A DNA stretch of 64,000 nt from Actinorugispora endophytica (lineage in GTDB: Bacteria > Actinomycetota > Actinomycetes > Streptosporangiales > Streptosporangiaceae): contig NZ_SNYN01000003.1 of NCBI RefSeq assembly GCF_004363075.1, positions 1 to 64,000 on the forward strand, written 5' to 3'. The first letter of the stretch is position 1. Each line of letters starts with the position of its first letter. The notes under the pieces were generated by a model. The model was not told the origin of the DNA. It made no database searches and worked only from the letters and a program-made list of their open reading frames with translations. The position numbers were made by a program, and so were the translations under genes. Shown here one piece after another: positions 52,401 through 63,384 of this stretch.

Positions 52401-53795
52401 TCACCTGGTCAGCGCCATGATCGAGTCCAGTGGGATACCGATCCAGCCCGGGCGGTGCCGGGCCTCGTACATCACCTCGTAGACGGCCTTGTCGTACTCG
52501 AAGGCGCGCAGCACCACCTGGTGCTTCTCCGGGTCCACGCCGCCGCCGAAGGCGTAGCCCTCGCAGAACGCGTCGCGGTTGCGCTGGGCCCACGCCCGCG
52601 CCGACTCCGCCAGCGCGTCGTTCTCGGGGTGCCCGATGAGCTGGTACCGGGCGGCGTAGTCGAACGAGCGCAGCATCCCGGCCACGTCCCGCAGTGGGCT
52701 GGACAGCCTCTGGCGCTCGCGCACCGACACCGCGGGCTCCCCTTCGAAGTCCAGCAGCACCCACCCGGTGTCCGTGCGCACCACCTGGCCCAGGTGGTAG
52801 TCCCCGTGCACCCGCTGCACCGGAAGGTCGGTGTCCACCTCCCCGAGAGCCTCGAACGCCGAGTACAGCGCGTCGGCGTGCGGGGCCAGCGCGGGGACCT
52901 CGGCCACCGCCGCGTGCAGCCGCGCGACCATGCCGCCCGCCATCCGGGCCTGCGACCGCGGGCCGAGCACGTCCGTGGGCAGCGCCCGGGACAGGTCCCG
53001 GTGCACCGCGGCGGTGGCCGCGCCCAGGCGTTCGGCCTCCCCGGCGAAGTCGCCGCCGGCGTCGCCGGGCGGCACGCCCGGCGACGCGTAGAGGTCGCGC
53101 ACGCTGGTCGCGGCCAGCACCCAGCCGTCGGTGGCGCTGCGCAGGTACTTCTGCAGCATCGCCAGCGTGGTGGGGACCGCCGCGCCGGTGTCCGGGTCGA
53201 CCAGGTCCGTCTCGATCCAGCCGTACGGCCGGGCGATGTAGTCGGATTCGGCGGCCGCCAGCGCCGAGGTCAGCTCCAGGTCGGGGTTGCGGCCCGGCCA
53301 CAGCCGCCGGAAGGTCTTGAGCACGTACTCCTCGCCGTAGACGAGGGTGGTGTTGGACTGCTCCCCGGTCAGCACCAGGCTGCGCAGCCCGGTGCGCACG
53401 GTGCTGCCGGACGTCCTGCGGAACCGGACCGGACCGCCGTCGGCGTCCTCGGCGATCCGCTCCAGCAGGTGCGTCGTCATGCTCGCGTCGTGCGCGGCGT
53501 CGTACGCGACCACGGGCGCGCGGCCGCCCAGGTCGGGGGGCGGCGCGCACAGGCCGATCACGGCGTGCGCGAGCTCGTCCCCGATCGCGTCCGGGGTCCT
53601 CAGCCCGAGGAGCACCTGGTAGCGGTCGGTCCTGCTTCTCTGGCCAACCGCCACCACCAGCATCCGAAGGCCTGGCGCGCCGGGGACCAGGACGTGTTCG
53701 GACTCGATCCGCACCGCGTCGACGGGCACCCCCTTGCCGGCGAACCAGCGCTGCATCGGGATCCAGGTGGCCAGTAGCTCCTCAAGCCGGGTCAT
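52401..53795 (-). CDS. mak: Maltokinase (Mak/Pep2)
   Basis: This 464-residue eukaryotic-kinase-like maltokinase phosphorylates maltose to alpha-maltose-1-phosphate. N-terminal cap [11 protein letters not shown], the [31 protein letters not shown] segment with the ATP-binding Lys, catalytic loop [10 protein letters not shown] (about 329-338) and LLDFEGEP metal motif are visible. It starts at ATG 53795, 20 bases after treS; in some species treS and mak are fused, here they are separate. No signal or TM. Confidence 0.9.
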   Translation of the reverse strand: MTRLEELLATWIPMQRWFAGKGVPVDAVRIESEHVLVPGAPGLRMLVVAVGQRSRTDRYQVLLGLRTPDAIGDELAHAVIGLCAPPPDLGGRAPVVAYDAAHDASMTTHLLERIAEDADGGPVRFRRTSGSTVRTGLRSLVLTGEQSNTTLVYGEEYVLKTFRRLWPGRNPDLELTSALAAAESDYIARPYGWIETDLVDPDTGAAVPTTLAMLQKYLRSATDGWVLAATSVRDLYASPGVPPGDAGGDFAGEAERLGAATAAVHRDLSRALPTDVLGPRSQARMAGGMVARLHAAVAEVPALAPHADALYSAFEALGEVDTDLPVQRVHGDYHLGQVVRTDTGWVLLDFEGEPAVSVRERQRLSSPLRDVAGMLRSFDYAARYQLIGHPENDALAESARAWAQRNRDAFCEGYAFGGGVDPEKHQVVLRAFEYDKAVYEVMYEARHRPGWIGIPLDSIMALTR

Positions 53796-53815
53796 GTCAA
53801 AGAGATCCGTTCTCC

Positions 53816-55648
<1,833 letters not shown>

Positions 55649-55710
55649 CTACTTCTCCACCAGTGTTGGCTGTCCACTGCGTTCCCCCGATGAGGCTCCG
55701 GTGCGAGCGG

Positions 55711-57693
55711 TCAGCTCGGAGCTCCTACGGCAGAAGTGACGGTGAATACGTGGGCGGTCTGGACGTGCGGGTCGAGGCGGACGTAGTTGGCCTCTGCCCA
55801 TTGGTACGAAAGGCCCGACAACTGGTCCGTGACCGTGATGCGGTCGTCCGGTGCGAACCCGAGCGCGGGAAGGTCGAGCCGCACGGTCGCTTCGCGCGCG
55901 TGGTGCGGGTTGAGATTGGCGACGACCAGGACGACGTCGTCAGGTCCCTGGTCGGCGGCCGCCAGCCGTTTCGAGTAGCAGATGATCTCGGGCTGGTCCA
56001 CATGGTGGAACCGCAGGTTACGCAGTTCTTGCAGGGCCGGGTGGCTCCGCCGCAGGTAGTTTAACCTGCTGATCAGCGGAGTGATCGTCATTTGGGTCGC
56101 CTCGGCCGCGTCCCAGTCGCGCGGGCGGTACTGGTACTTCTCGGAGTCGAGGTACTCCTCGCTTCCGGGCCGCACCGCCTGGTTCTCGCAGAGTTCGTAA
56201 CCGGAGTAGATCCCCCACGTCGGCGAGAGCGTGGCGGCCAGGACCGCCCGCACCTCGAACGCCGGGCGCCCGCCGTGCTGCAGGTACGCGTGCAGGATGT
56301 CGGGCGTGTTGGGGAAGAAGTTCGGCCGCATGTACGCGGCCGTGTCGCCGCTGAGGTCGCGCAGGTACTCTTCCAGCTCCTCCTTCTCGTTGCGCCAGGT
56401 GAAGTAGGTGTAGGACTGGTGGAAGCCCGCCTTGGCCAGCGTGTGCATCATGGCCGGCCGGGTGAACGCCTCGGCGAGGAAGAGCACGTCCGGGTCGGTG
56501 CGGGCGACGTCGGCCAGCAGCCGCTCCCAGAACGCCACCGGCTTGGTGTGCGGGTTGTCCACCCGGAAGACGCGCACGCCGTGCGCCATCCAGTGCCGCA
56601 CGATCCGGTTCACCTCGGCGAAGATCCCCTCGGGGTCCTTGTCGAAGTTGAGCGGGTAGATGTCCTGGTACTTCTTCGGTGGGTTCTCCGCGTACGCGAT
56701 CGTGCCGTCGACGCGCACCGTGAACCACTCGGGGTGCTCCTTGACCCACGGGTGGTCGGGGGACGCCTGGAGGGCCAGGTCGAGGGCGACCTCCATGCCG
56801 AGTTCGCGGGTCCGGGCCACGAACGCGTCGAAGTCCTCGATGGTGCCCAGGTCCGGGTGGACGGCGTCGTGTCCGCCCTCGTAGGAGCCGATCGCCCAGA
56901 CCGAGCCGGGGTCGCCGGGCTGCGCGGTGGGGGCGTTGTTGCGGCCCTTGCGGAAGGAGTGCCCGACGGGGTGCACGGGCGGCAGGTAGACGACGTCGAA
57001 GCCCATCGCGGCGATCGCGGGCAGGCGCTCGGCCGCGGTGGCGAAGGTGCCCGAGCGGGGTTCGCCGTCCTCGGTGTCGAGCACCGCGCCCTCGGAGCGC
57101 GGGAAGAACTCGTACCAGGAGCCGAAAAGCGCGCGCTTGCGGCTGACCGTGACGGGGAAGCGCCGGGACTTGGTGACGAGCTCGCGCAGCGGCCGGGCGG
57201 CCAGTTCCTCGGTGACCGCGGCGGAGACGGCCAGGTCCAGCCGCTCCATGGCCGGACGGGACTCGTCCCGCAGGACCGCGGCGATCTCGGCCATGGCGGG
57301 GCGGCGCGGGACGCGGCGGGCGACGCGCTCCAGGAGGCGGGCGCCCTCCTCCATCACCAGGTCGACGTCCTGGCCGATCGGGATCTTGATCTCGGCGTTG
57401 TGCCGCCAGGTCGCGTACGGGTCGCTCCACGCCTCGATGGCGAAGGACCAGCGCCCTTCGGAGACGACGGTGACGTCCGCGCCGTAGCGGTCGGTGCCCG
57501 GAGCGAGTTCGCGCAGGAGGACGAGGGGTTGTCGGCGGCCGTCGGGATCGTAGAGGACCACGCCCGCGCCGAGCGCGTCGTGCCCTTCGCGGAACACGGT
57601 CGCGCTCACCGGGAAGGTCTCGCCGACAACGGCTATGGCCGTTCCGGATTCGACCGCGGGCGCGACGTCGAGAATGGGAAATCGTCCGATCAC
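55711..57693 (-). CDS. glgE: Alpha-1,4-glucan:maltose-1-phosphate maltosyltransferase
   Basis: This 660-residue GH13_3 enzyme extends alpha-1,4-glucans with maltosyl units from maltose-1-phosphate. An N-terminal domain (about 1-190) with FPVSATVFREGHDALGAGVVLYD is followed by the catalytic barrel: YLPPVHPVGHSFRKGRNN, FRVDNPHTKP (nucleophile Asp, about 380) and FLAEAFTRP (acid/base Glu, about 405), lengths typical of Streptomyces GlgE. GTG 57693 is the start, close to the transcription start region. It is the first gene of the operon; a perfect CRP-type box lies about 200 bases upstream. Confidence 0.94.
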   Translation of the reverse strand: MIGRFPILDVAPAVESGTAIAVVGETFPVSATVFREGHDALGAGVVLYDPDGRRQPLVLLRELAPGTDRYGADVTVVSEGRWSFAIEAWSDPYATWRHNAEIKIPIGQDVDLVMEEGARLLERVARRVPRRPAMAEIAAVLRDESRPAMERLDLAVSAAVTEELAARPLRELVTKSRRFPVTVSRKRALFGSWYEFFPRSEGAVLDTEDGEPRSGTFATAAERLPAIAAMGFDVVYLPPVHPVGHSFRKGRNNAPTAQPGDPGSVWAIGSYEGGHDAVHPDLGTIEDFDAFVARTRELGMEVALDLALQASPDHPWVKEHPEWFTVRVDGTIAYAENPPKKYQDIYPLNFDKDPEGIFAEVNRIVRHWMAHGVRVFRVDNPHTKPVAFWERLLADVARTDPDVLFLAEAFTRPAMMHTLAKAGFHQSYTYFTWRNEKEELEEYLRDLSGDTAAYMRPNFFPNTPDILHAYLQHGGRPAFEVRAVLAATLSPTWGIYSGYELCENQAVRPGSEEYLDSEKYQYRPRDWDAAEATQMTITPLISRLNYLRRSHPALQELRNLRFHHVDQPEIICYSKRLAAADQGPDDVVLVVANLNPHHAREATVRLDLPALGFAPDDRITVTDQLSGLSYQWAEANYVRLDPHVQTAHVFTVTSAVGAPS

Positions 57694-57889
57694 AGATGCA
57701 CCGTAGATGTAGAGGCGTGGGTGTTTTTGGTGGTTTCGGCGGGTTCATGGGGATGGGAGCGGATCGGGGTATGGCGAATTAGCCGAAAAGCCGCTCGCGC
57801 AGATTTCCGGACCGGGGTGTCAGGGTCTCTCTAATGTCTATCGTCAGGCCGAATTCCCCACTCTTCGACAGTCCGGAGAGTTCCGTTTT

Positions 57890-57905
57890 TGTGAGAGTAG
57901 TCACA
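57890..57905. promoter_or_regulatory. CRP-type box in the glgE-glgP region
   Basis: TGTGAGAGTAGTCACA is an exact match to TGTGA-N6-TCACA. It lies 197 bases upstream of glgE and about 350 upstream of glgP, so it is better placed for glgE. Confidence 0.65.
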
Positions 57906-58239
57906 GGTTTCACTGTTGTACAAGGGGGGGTCGATCGTTGACCAGGGGTGACATCGGCGGACATAGCGGACTTGGTTCCCGGGTGTCACATCCGTCACCC
58001 CGCTGCAGTTCGACGGTCTTTTCCCTGTAAACCAAGCGAAACACGCACGCATTCCGCATGACATAACACAGTGTTCCGGCCGATATGACTCAGTGTGGTC
58101 CTCCGGGTTTCCACTTCCCCGGATCGCGGGAAACATTCCTGACACTTCCCTTGGCGGGGGATGAGGTTCCGAAAAAGCTTATTTCGTGACATGTGGCGCG
58201 AGATGGCGTGGAGGGCTCGCATACGGCGGGTACATTGAC

Positions 58240-58245
58240 TAGCCT
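58240..58245 (+). promoter_or_regulatory. -10 element of glgP
   Basis: TAGCCT ends 8 bases before the GTG start of glgP, which suggests a leaderless or near-leaderless mRNA. Confidence 0.5.
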
Positions 58246-58253
58246 CACGCTCC

Positions 58254-60875
58254 GTGAAGGCCATTCGTAGGTTCACCGTCCGTACCGTCCTGCCTGGCGA
58301 GCTGGCCCCCTTGGGCAGGCTCGCCGCCAACCTGCGCTGGGCGTGGCACGCCCCCACGCGCGCGGTGTTCGCCGCCGTCGATCCCGAGATCTGGGCGGCC
58401 GTGCGCCACGACCCGGTCCGACTGCTCGGCGAGGTCCGCCCCGAGCGCCTCGCCGAACTCGCCGCGGACGACGGGTTCCGCGCCGGCCTCGCCGAGGCGG
58501 CCGCCGACCTCGACGACTACCTCGACGCCTCCCTCTGGTACCAGCGGCTCCCGCACGACGCCGAGACCGCGCCGCCCTCGGCGATCGCCTACTTCTCCGC
58601 CGAGTACGGACTGGACGCCGCGCTGCCGCAGTACTCGGGAGGGCTGGGGATCCTCGCCGGGGACCACCTCAAGAGCGCCAGCGACCTGGGTGTCCCGGTC
58701 ATCGGCGTGGGCCTGCTGTACCGGCACGGGTACTTCACCCAGTCGCTCTCGCCCGAAGGCTGGCAGCTGGAGGGGTACCCCGAGATCGACCCGCGCGGGA
58801 TGCCCATGAGCCGGCTGGAGGACGACGGCGACCCGGTCAGCATCGTGGTCGACCTTCCCGACGGGCGCGCGCTGGTGGCGCACGTGTGGGTGGTGCGGGT
58901 GGGCCGGGTGCCGCTGCTGCTCCTGGACGCCTGCCAGGAGGACAACGACCCCGAGCTGCGCGGAGTCACCGACCGCCTCTACGGCGGCGGCAACGAGCAG
59001 CGGCTGCGCCAGGAGCTGCTGCTGGGAGTCGGCGGGGTGCGGGCCGTGCGCGCCTACTGCGCCCGGACCGGCCACCCCGAGCCCGAGGTCTTCCACATGA
59101 ATGAGGGCCACGCCGGGTTCCTCGGCCTCGAACGCGTACGCGAGTACATCGGGTCCGAGGGGCTGACCTTCGACCAGGCGCTGGAGGCCACCCGCGCGGG
59201 CACGGTGTTCACCACGCACACGCCGGTGCCCGCCGGGATCGACCGCTTCCCCCGCGAGCTGGTGGAGCGCCACTTCAGCGGGCCCGTCGCGCTGGAGGGG
59301 CTGCCCGTCGAACGGGTCATGGCGCTGGGCGCCGAGAACTATCCGGGGGGCGACCCCGGCCTGTTCAACATGGCCGTGATGGGCATGCGCCTGGCCCAGC
59401 GGGTGAACGGCGTCAGCAGGCTGCACGGCGCGGTCAGCCGGAGCATGTTCCAGGGCCTGTGGCCGGGATTCGACGTCGACGAGGTGCCCATCACCTCGAT
59501 CACCAACGGTGTGCACGCGCCCACCTGGGTGGCCGACGAGGCGTTCGCGATGGGCCGGTCCCTGGTCCCCGACTCCGCGGACTTCGACACCGCCCAGGGG
59601 TGGGAGCGCGTCGTCGGGGTGGGAGAGAACGAGCTCTGGGAGATGCGCCGCTCCCTGCGCGGGCGGCTGGTCGCCGAGGTCCGGGCCCGGTTGCGGCACT
59701 CGTGGCACCAGCGCGGCGCGAGCGACGCCGAACTCGGCTGGATCGACGACGTGCTCGACCCGAACGTGCTCACCATCGGGTTCGCCCGCAGGGTGCCCTC
59801 CTACAAGCGGCTCACCCTGATGCTGCGCGACGCCGAGCGGCTCACGTCGCTGCTGCTGCACCCGGAGCGGCCCGTCCAGATCGTCATCGCGGGCAAGGCG
59901 CACCCCGCGGACGAGGGCGGCAAGCGCCTCATCCAGGAGATCGTCCGGTTCGCCGACGACCCCCGGGTGCGGCACCGGATCGTCTTCCTGCCCGACTACG
60001 ACATGGCACTGGCCGAGTCGCTGGTGCAGGGCAGCGACGTGTGGCTGAACAACCCGCTGCGCCCGCTGGAGGCGTGCGGCACCTCGGGGATGAAGGTGGC
60101 GCTCAACGGCGGTCTCAACCTGTCCGTCAGGGACGGCTGGTGGGACGAGTGGTTCGACGGCTCCAACGGCTGGGCGATCCCCACCGCCGACGGCGTGCAG
60201 GACCCGGACCGGCGCGACGACATCGAGGCCACCGCGCTGTACGAGCTGTTCGAGGAGCAGGTCGCGCCGCTGTTCTACGACCACGACGAGGCCGGGCTGC
60301 CCAAGCGCTGGCTGGAGATGGTCAAGCACACGCTGGTCTCCCTGGGGCCCAAGGTGCTGGCCACCCGGATGGTCCGCGACTACGTGGAGCGCCTCTACCG
60401 GCCCGCCGCGTGCTCCTCGCGGCGGCTCGCCGCGAAGGCGCTGAGCGGTGCCCGGGAGCTGGCCGCCTGGAAACAGCGGGTGGTGCGGGCCTGGCCGGGG
60501 GTGCGCATCGAGCACGTCGAGATCACCGGGATGGACGACCCGCCGCAGGTCGGCGGGGAGCTCACGGTGCGGGCCACCCTCGTGCTGGGCGGGATCGACC
60601 CCGAGGACCTGCGGGTGGAGGTGGCGCTGGGCCGCGTCGACGAGGCGGAGGAGCTGGTGACCCCGTCCTTCGCCGAGCTGGCGGTGCTGGCCGGCCAGCC
60701 CGCCGAGGGCCCGCTCGTGCGGTTCGCCGGATCGGTCCCCCTGGCCAGGTCGGGCGCGTGCGGCTACACGGTCCGGGTGCTGCCCAGGCACCCGCTGCTG
60801 GCCGACCCGGCCGAGATGGGCCTGGTCGTCGTCCCCGAACCCGCGGCGGGCATCGGCGGGGTGGTCCTTCGCTGA
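58254..60875 (+). CDS. glgP: Alpha-glucan phosphorylase
   Basis: This 873-residue phosphorylase of the long actinomycete/thermophile type begins with a DUF3417 domain (about 1-120; RRFTVRTVLPGELAPLGRLAANLRWAWHAPTRAVF) and continues into the GT35 core with FSAEYGLDAALPQYSGGLGILAGDHLKSASDLG. The PLP-binding Lys is in EACGTSGMKVALNG (about 613). It releases glucose-1-phosphate from the alpha-glucan made by the divergent GlgE operon. GTG 58254 follows a -10 hexamer by 8 bases. Confidence 0.93.
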   Translation: MKAIRRFTVRTVLPGELAPLGRLAANLRWAWHAPTRAVFAAVDPEIWAAVRHDPVRLLGEVRPERLAELAADDGFRAGLAEAAADLDDYLDASLWYQRLPHDAETAPPSAIAYFSAEYGLDAALPQYSGGLGILAGDHLKSASDLGVPVIGVGLLYRHGYFTQSLSPEGWQLEGYPEIDPRGMPMSRLEDDGDPVSIVVDLPDGRALVAHVWVVRVGRVPLLLLDACQEDNDPELRGVTDRLYGGGNEQRLRQELLLGVGGVRAVRAYCARTGHPEPEVFHMNEGHAGFLGLERVREYIGSEGLTFDQALEATRAGTVFTTHTPVPAGIDRFPRELVERHFSGPVALEGLPVERVMALGAENYPGGDPGLFNMAVMGMRLAQRVNGVSRLHGAVSRSMFQGLWPGFDVDEVPITSITNGVHAPTWVADEAFAMGRSLVPDSADFDTAQGWERVVGVGENELWEMRRSLRGRLVAEVRARLRHSWHQRGASDAELGWIDDVLDPNVLTIGFARRVPSYKRLTLMLRDAERLTSLLLHPERPVQIVIAGKAHPADEGGKRLIQEIVRFADDPRVRHRIVFLPDYDMALAESLVQGSDVWLNNPLRPLEACGTSGMKVALNGGLNLSVRDGWWDEWFDGSNGWAIPTADGVQDPDRRDDIEATALYELFEEQVAPLFYDHDEAGLPKRWLEMVKHTLVSLGPKVLATRMVRDYVERLYRPAACSSRRLAAKALSGARELAAWKQRVVRAWPGVRIEHVEITGMDDPPQVGGELTVRATLVLGGIDPEDLRVEVALGRVDEAEELVTPSFAELAVLAGQPAEGPLVRFAGSVPLARSGACGYTVRVLPRHPLLADPAEMGLVVVPEPAAGIGGVVLR

Positions 60876-60890
60876 CAACGAGGCCGGGAC

Positions 60891-60911
60891 CGGCGGGCCG
60901 GGCCCGCCGGC
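60891..60911. terminator. Short GC hairpin after glgP
   Basis: An 8-bp stem (CCGGCGGG / CCCGCCGG) with a 5-base loop lies 16 bases past the glgP stop and 60 bases before the TPP riboswitch. Confidence 0.5.
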
Positions 60912-60968
60912 CCCTTCGCGGGGGGCGCCTTGACCCGAAGACGGACCGTGCGCCCATAATGGGGGAAA

Positions 60969-61060
60969 CCGACAGGGGAGCGCTTCGGCGCTGAGAGTGC
61001 GGCACCCCGCCGCAGACCCTTACACACCTGATCTGGGTAATGCCAGCGAAGGAAGTCGTA
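60969..61060 (+). ncRNA. TPP riboswitch (THI element)
   Basis: The aptamer is recognisable: a P1 stem of CGAC with GTCG at the ends, GGGGAGC, CTGAGAGTGC (THI core), then CGCAGACCCTTACACACCTG followed by ATCTGGGTAATGCCAGCGAAGG. It binds thiamine pyrophosphate and lies 115 bases upstream of ykoE on the same strand, so the transporter is switched off when TPP is abundant. A separate hairpin at 61086-61110 may be the expression platform. Confidence 0.93.
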
Positions 61061-61085
61061 GGAACCGCCGCCGGTGGCGTGCTCC

Positions 61086-61110
61086 CGCGCGCCGGCCGTT
61101 CCGGCGCGCG
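61086..61110 (+). terminator. Candidate expression-platform hairpin of the TPP riboswitch
   Basis: A perfect 10-bp GC stem (CGCGCGCCGG / CCGGCGCGCG) with a 5-base loop lies 26 bases past the aptamer and 65 bases before the ykoE start. It lacks a U-tract, so its role in termination is uncertain. Confidence 0.45.
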
Positions 61111-61175
61111 CGGCACGGCCCGGTAGTGCTCTTGGCAGCAGAGCCCTCTCGTCATGCACGAAGGGACTTCGTTCA

Positions 61176-61805
61176 ATGGACACCCAGGCCGCCCCCCAGC
61201 CGCGGAGGGGCCTCGCCGCCTTCTTCCGTGCTGTTCTGCGGGACCTGCTCGACTGGCGCACCGTGGACATCGTGGTGGCCGCCGTCATCGGCGTCGGCGT
61301 CGGCGTCGTCTTCTGGCTGTGGGGGATGGTGTGGACCGCCACCACGCCCCTGTTCGTGGTCTTCCCGCCCGCCCAGGCCGTCATCTACGGCATGTGGATG
61401 CTCTCCGGGGTCCTAGGCGCCCTCGTCATCCGCAAGCCGGGCGCGGCGCTGCTCACCTCCATCGCCGCGGCCTCCGTCTCGGCGGTCCTGGGCACCCAGT
61501 GGGGCCTCATGGTCGTCATCGACGGAACCCTCCAGGGGCTCCTGCCCGAACTCGTCTTCCTCGCCCTCGCCTACCGGCGCTGGGGCATGGGCGCGGCCGT
61601 GCTGGCCGCCATGGCCGCGGGGCTCTCGCCCGCCGTCAAGGACAACATCCTGTGGAACGTGACCTGGCCGCTCGGCCACCAGATCGCCTACGGGGTCATC
61701 GTCGTGGTCAGCTCCGGCGTCATCGCGGGCGTGGGCGCCAGGCTGCTCACCACCGCGCTGGCCAGGGCGGGCGCGCTCGCCCCCTTCCCGTCGGCCGGGG
61801 ACTGA
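61176..61805 (+). CDS. ykoE: ECF transporter S component YkoE (thiamine precursor)
   Basis: This 209-residue YkoE-family substrate-binding membrane subunit has about five or six TM segments (from residue 31), including RTVDIVVAAVIGVGVGVVFWLWG and PAVKDNILWNVTWPLGHQIAYGV. It binds a thiamine precursor such as hydroxymethylpyrimidine or thiamine in the membrane. It is under a TPP riboswitch and is followed by the ATPase ykoD and T component ykoC. ATG 61176 follows AAGGGA nine bases upstream. Confidence 0.9.
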   Translation: MDTQAAPQPRRGLAAFFRAVLRDLLDWRTVDIVVAAVIGVGVGVVFWLWGMVWTATTPLFVVFPPAQAVIYGMWMLSGVLGALVIRKPGAALLTSIAAASVSAVLGTQWGLMVVIDGTLQGLLPELVFLALAYRRWGMGAAVLAAMAAGLSPAVKDNILWNVTWPLGHQIAYGVIVVVSSGVIAGVGARLLTTALARAGALAPFPSAGD

Positions 61806-61809
61806 CACC

Positions 61810-63384
61810 GTGGCCGCCACGGACCGGGCCGCCCGCGCGTCGGGCGGCCCCGGCGCCCGCGTCGAACTCGAGGGCTGGGGCTGGAAGCACTCCGGCCGGG
61901 ACGAGTACGCGCTGCGCGGCGTCGACCTGAGCGTCGAACCCGGTGAGCGCGTGCTGCTGCTCGGCGCCTCCGGCGCGGGGAAGAGCACCCTCCTGCACTC
62001 CCTCGCCGGCCTCACCGGCCCCGACAGCGCCATCAGCGGGGAACAGGAGGGCGTCCTGCTGGTCGACGGCGAACCCGCCACCCGGCGGCGCGGCCGCGTC
62101 GGCCTGGTCAGCCAGGACCCCGAGACCCAGCTGGTGATGGCCCGAGCGGGCGACGACGTCGCCTTCGGACCGGAGAACCTGGGCGTCGAGCGCGACGAGG
62201 TCTGGCGGCGCGTGGACGCCGCCCTCGGCGAGGTCGCCTTCCCCTACGGGCGCGACCACTCCACCGGCGCGCTGTCGGGCGGGGAGAAGCAGCGGCTCGT
62301 CATCGCCGGGACGCTCGCCATGCGCCCCCGGCTGCTGCTGCTGGACGAGCCCACCGCGAACCTGGACCCCGCGGGGGCCGAGCTCATCCGCGGGGTCCTG
62401 GCCCGGCTGCTGGCCGCCACCGAGGCCACCCTCGTCCTGGTGGAGCACCGCGTCGCCGAGGTCGTGGACCTGGTGGACCGCGTCGTCGTGGTCGAACCCG
62501 GCGGCGGCGTCATCGCCGACGGCGCCCCCCGCGCGGTCTTCGCCGAGCACGGCAGGGCGCTCGCCGGGCAGGGGGTGTGGGTCCCGGGTGGCGAGCCCGA
62601 CCCCGGGCTCGCCCCCGCTCCCGGGGGGCCGGTCCTCATCGAGGCCGTGGACTGCCTCGTGCGCACCCCGCCCGACCTGGGCATGCGCGCGGCCCCGGCG
62701 CGCACCGTCCTGAGCGGTGTGCGCGCCGCCGTCGCCGCGGGGACCGCCACCGCCCTCACCGGGCCCAACGGCGCGGGCAAGTCCACGCTGCTGACGCTGC
62801 TGGCCGGGCTCGCCAGGCCGCGCGCCGGGGCGGTGCTGCCGCGCGGCCCCCTCGCCGAGGCCGACGCCCGTCCGCTGGCCAGGTGGCCCGCGCGGCGGCT
62901 CGCCCGGCACATCGGCACGGTGTTCCAGCACGCCGAGGACCAGTTCGTCACCGCCACCGTGCGGGACGAGCTGCGGTTCGCGCCGCTGAGGGCCGGGATG
63001 GGCCGGGCGGAGACGGACGCGTGGGTGGACGAGCTGCTGGAGCGGCTGCGGCTGGCCCGGCTCGCCGACGCGCACCCCTTCACGCTGTCGGGAGGCGAGA
63101 AGCGGCGGCTCTCGGTGGCCACCGCGCTCAGCTCCGGCCCCGCGCACGCCCCCGACGCGCTGGTCCTGGACGAGCCCACCTTCGGCCAGGACACCAGGAC
63201 CTGGGCCGAACTCGTGGAACTGCTGGGCGACCTGCGCGCCCAGGGGCGGGCGATCGTCATGGCCACACACGACGCGCTGCTGCTGCGGCACCTCGCCGAC
63301 ACGCGCCTCCGCGTCGCCGACGGCCGGGTCACCCCCGTGGAGCGCCCGGACGGCGTGGAGCGCCCGGACGGAGGGACGCGATGA
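61810..63384 (+). CDS. ykoD: ECF transporter double ATPase YkoD
   Basis: The 524-residue protein has two ABC domains in one chain. The first has LLGASGAGKSTLL (about 50-62), Q-loop SQDPETQLVMA and LSGGEKQRLVIAGTL (about 156). The second has LTGPNGAGKSTLL (about 317), Q-loop FQHAEDQFVTATV and LSGGEKRRLSVATAL (about 428), with Walker B LLLLDEPTANLDP and LVLDEPTFGQDT. It is the energising heterodimer equivalent of ECF transporters. GTG 61810 is 4 bases after ykoE; the stop overlaps ykoC as ATGA. Confidence 0.9.
   Translation: MAATDRAARASGGPGARVELEGWGWKHSGRDEYALRGVDLSVEPGERVLLLGASGAGKSTLLHSLAGLTGPDSAISGEQEGVLLVDGEPATRRRGRVGLVSQDPETQLVMARAGDDVAFGPENLGVERDEVWRRVDAALGEVAFPYGRDHSTGALSGGEKQRLVIAGTLAMRPRLLLLDEPTANLDPAGAELIRGVLARLLAATEATLVLVEHRVAEVVDLVDRVVVVEPGGGVIADGAPRAVFAEHGRALAGQGVWVPGGEPDPGLAPAPGGPVLIEAVDCLVRTPPDLGMRAAPARTVLSGVRAAVAAGTATALTGPNGAGKSTLLTLLAGLARPRAGAVLPRGPLAEADARPLARWPARRLARHIGTVFQHAEDQFVTATVRDELRFAPLRAGMGRAETDAWVDELLERLRLARLADAHPFTLSGGEKRRLSVATALSSGPAHAPDALVLDEPTFGQDTRTWAELVELLGDLRAQGRAIVMATHDALLLRHLADTRLRVADGRVTPVERPDGVERPDGGTR

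Larger units (their letters stand above)
57694..58253. other. Divergent regulatory region between glgE and glgP
   Basis: These 560 bases are noticeably less GC rich than the genes and contain no credible ORF. They hold the TGTGA-N6-TCACA box at 57890-57905 and several further GTGAC/GTCAC words (for example 57985-58000 and 58187-58191). A TAGCCT -10 lies 8 bases before glgP. Confidence 0.6.

Noticed and set aside
57831-58145. Small - strand ORFs in the glgE-glgP control region
   Set aside because: They lack GC3 codon bias, have no ribosome site, and cover the CRP box and promoter region.
58245-60878. 877-codon - strand frame opposite glgP
   Set aside because: Shadow frame; glgP on the + strand has all phosphorylase motifs including the PLP lysine region.
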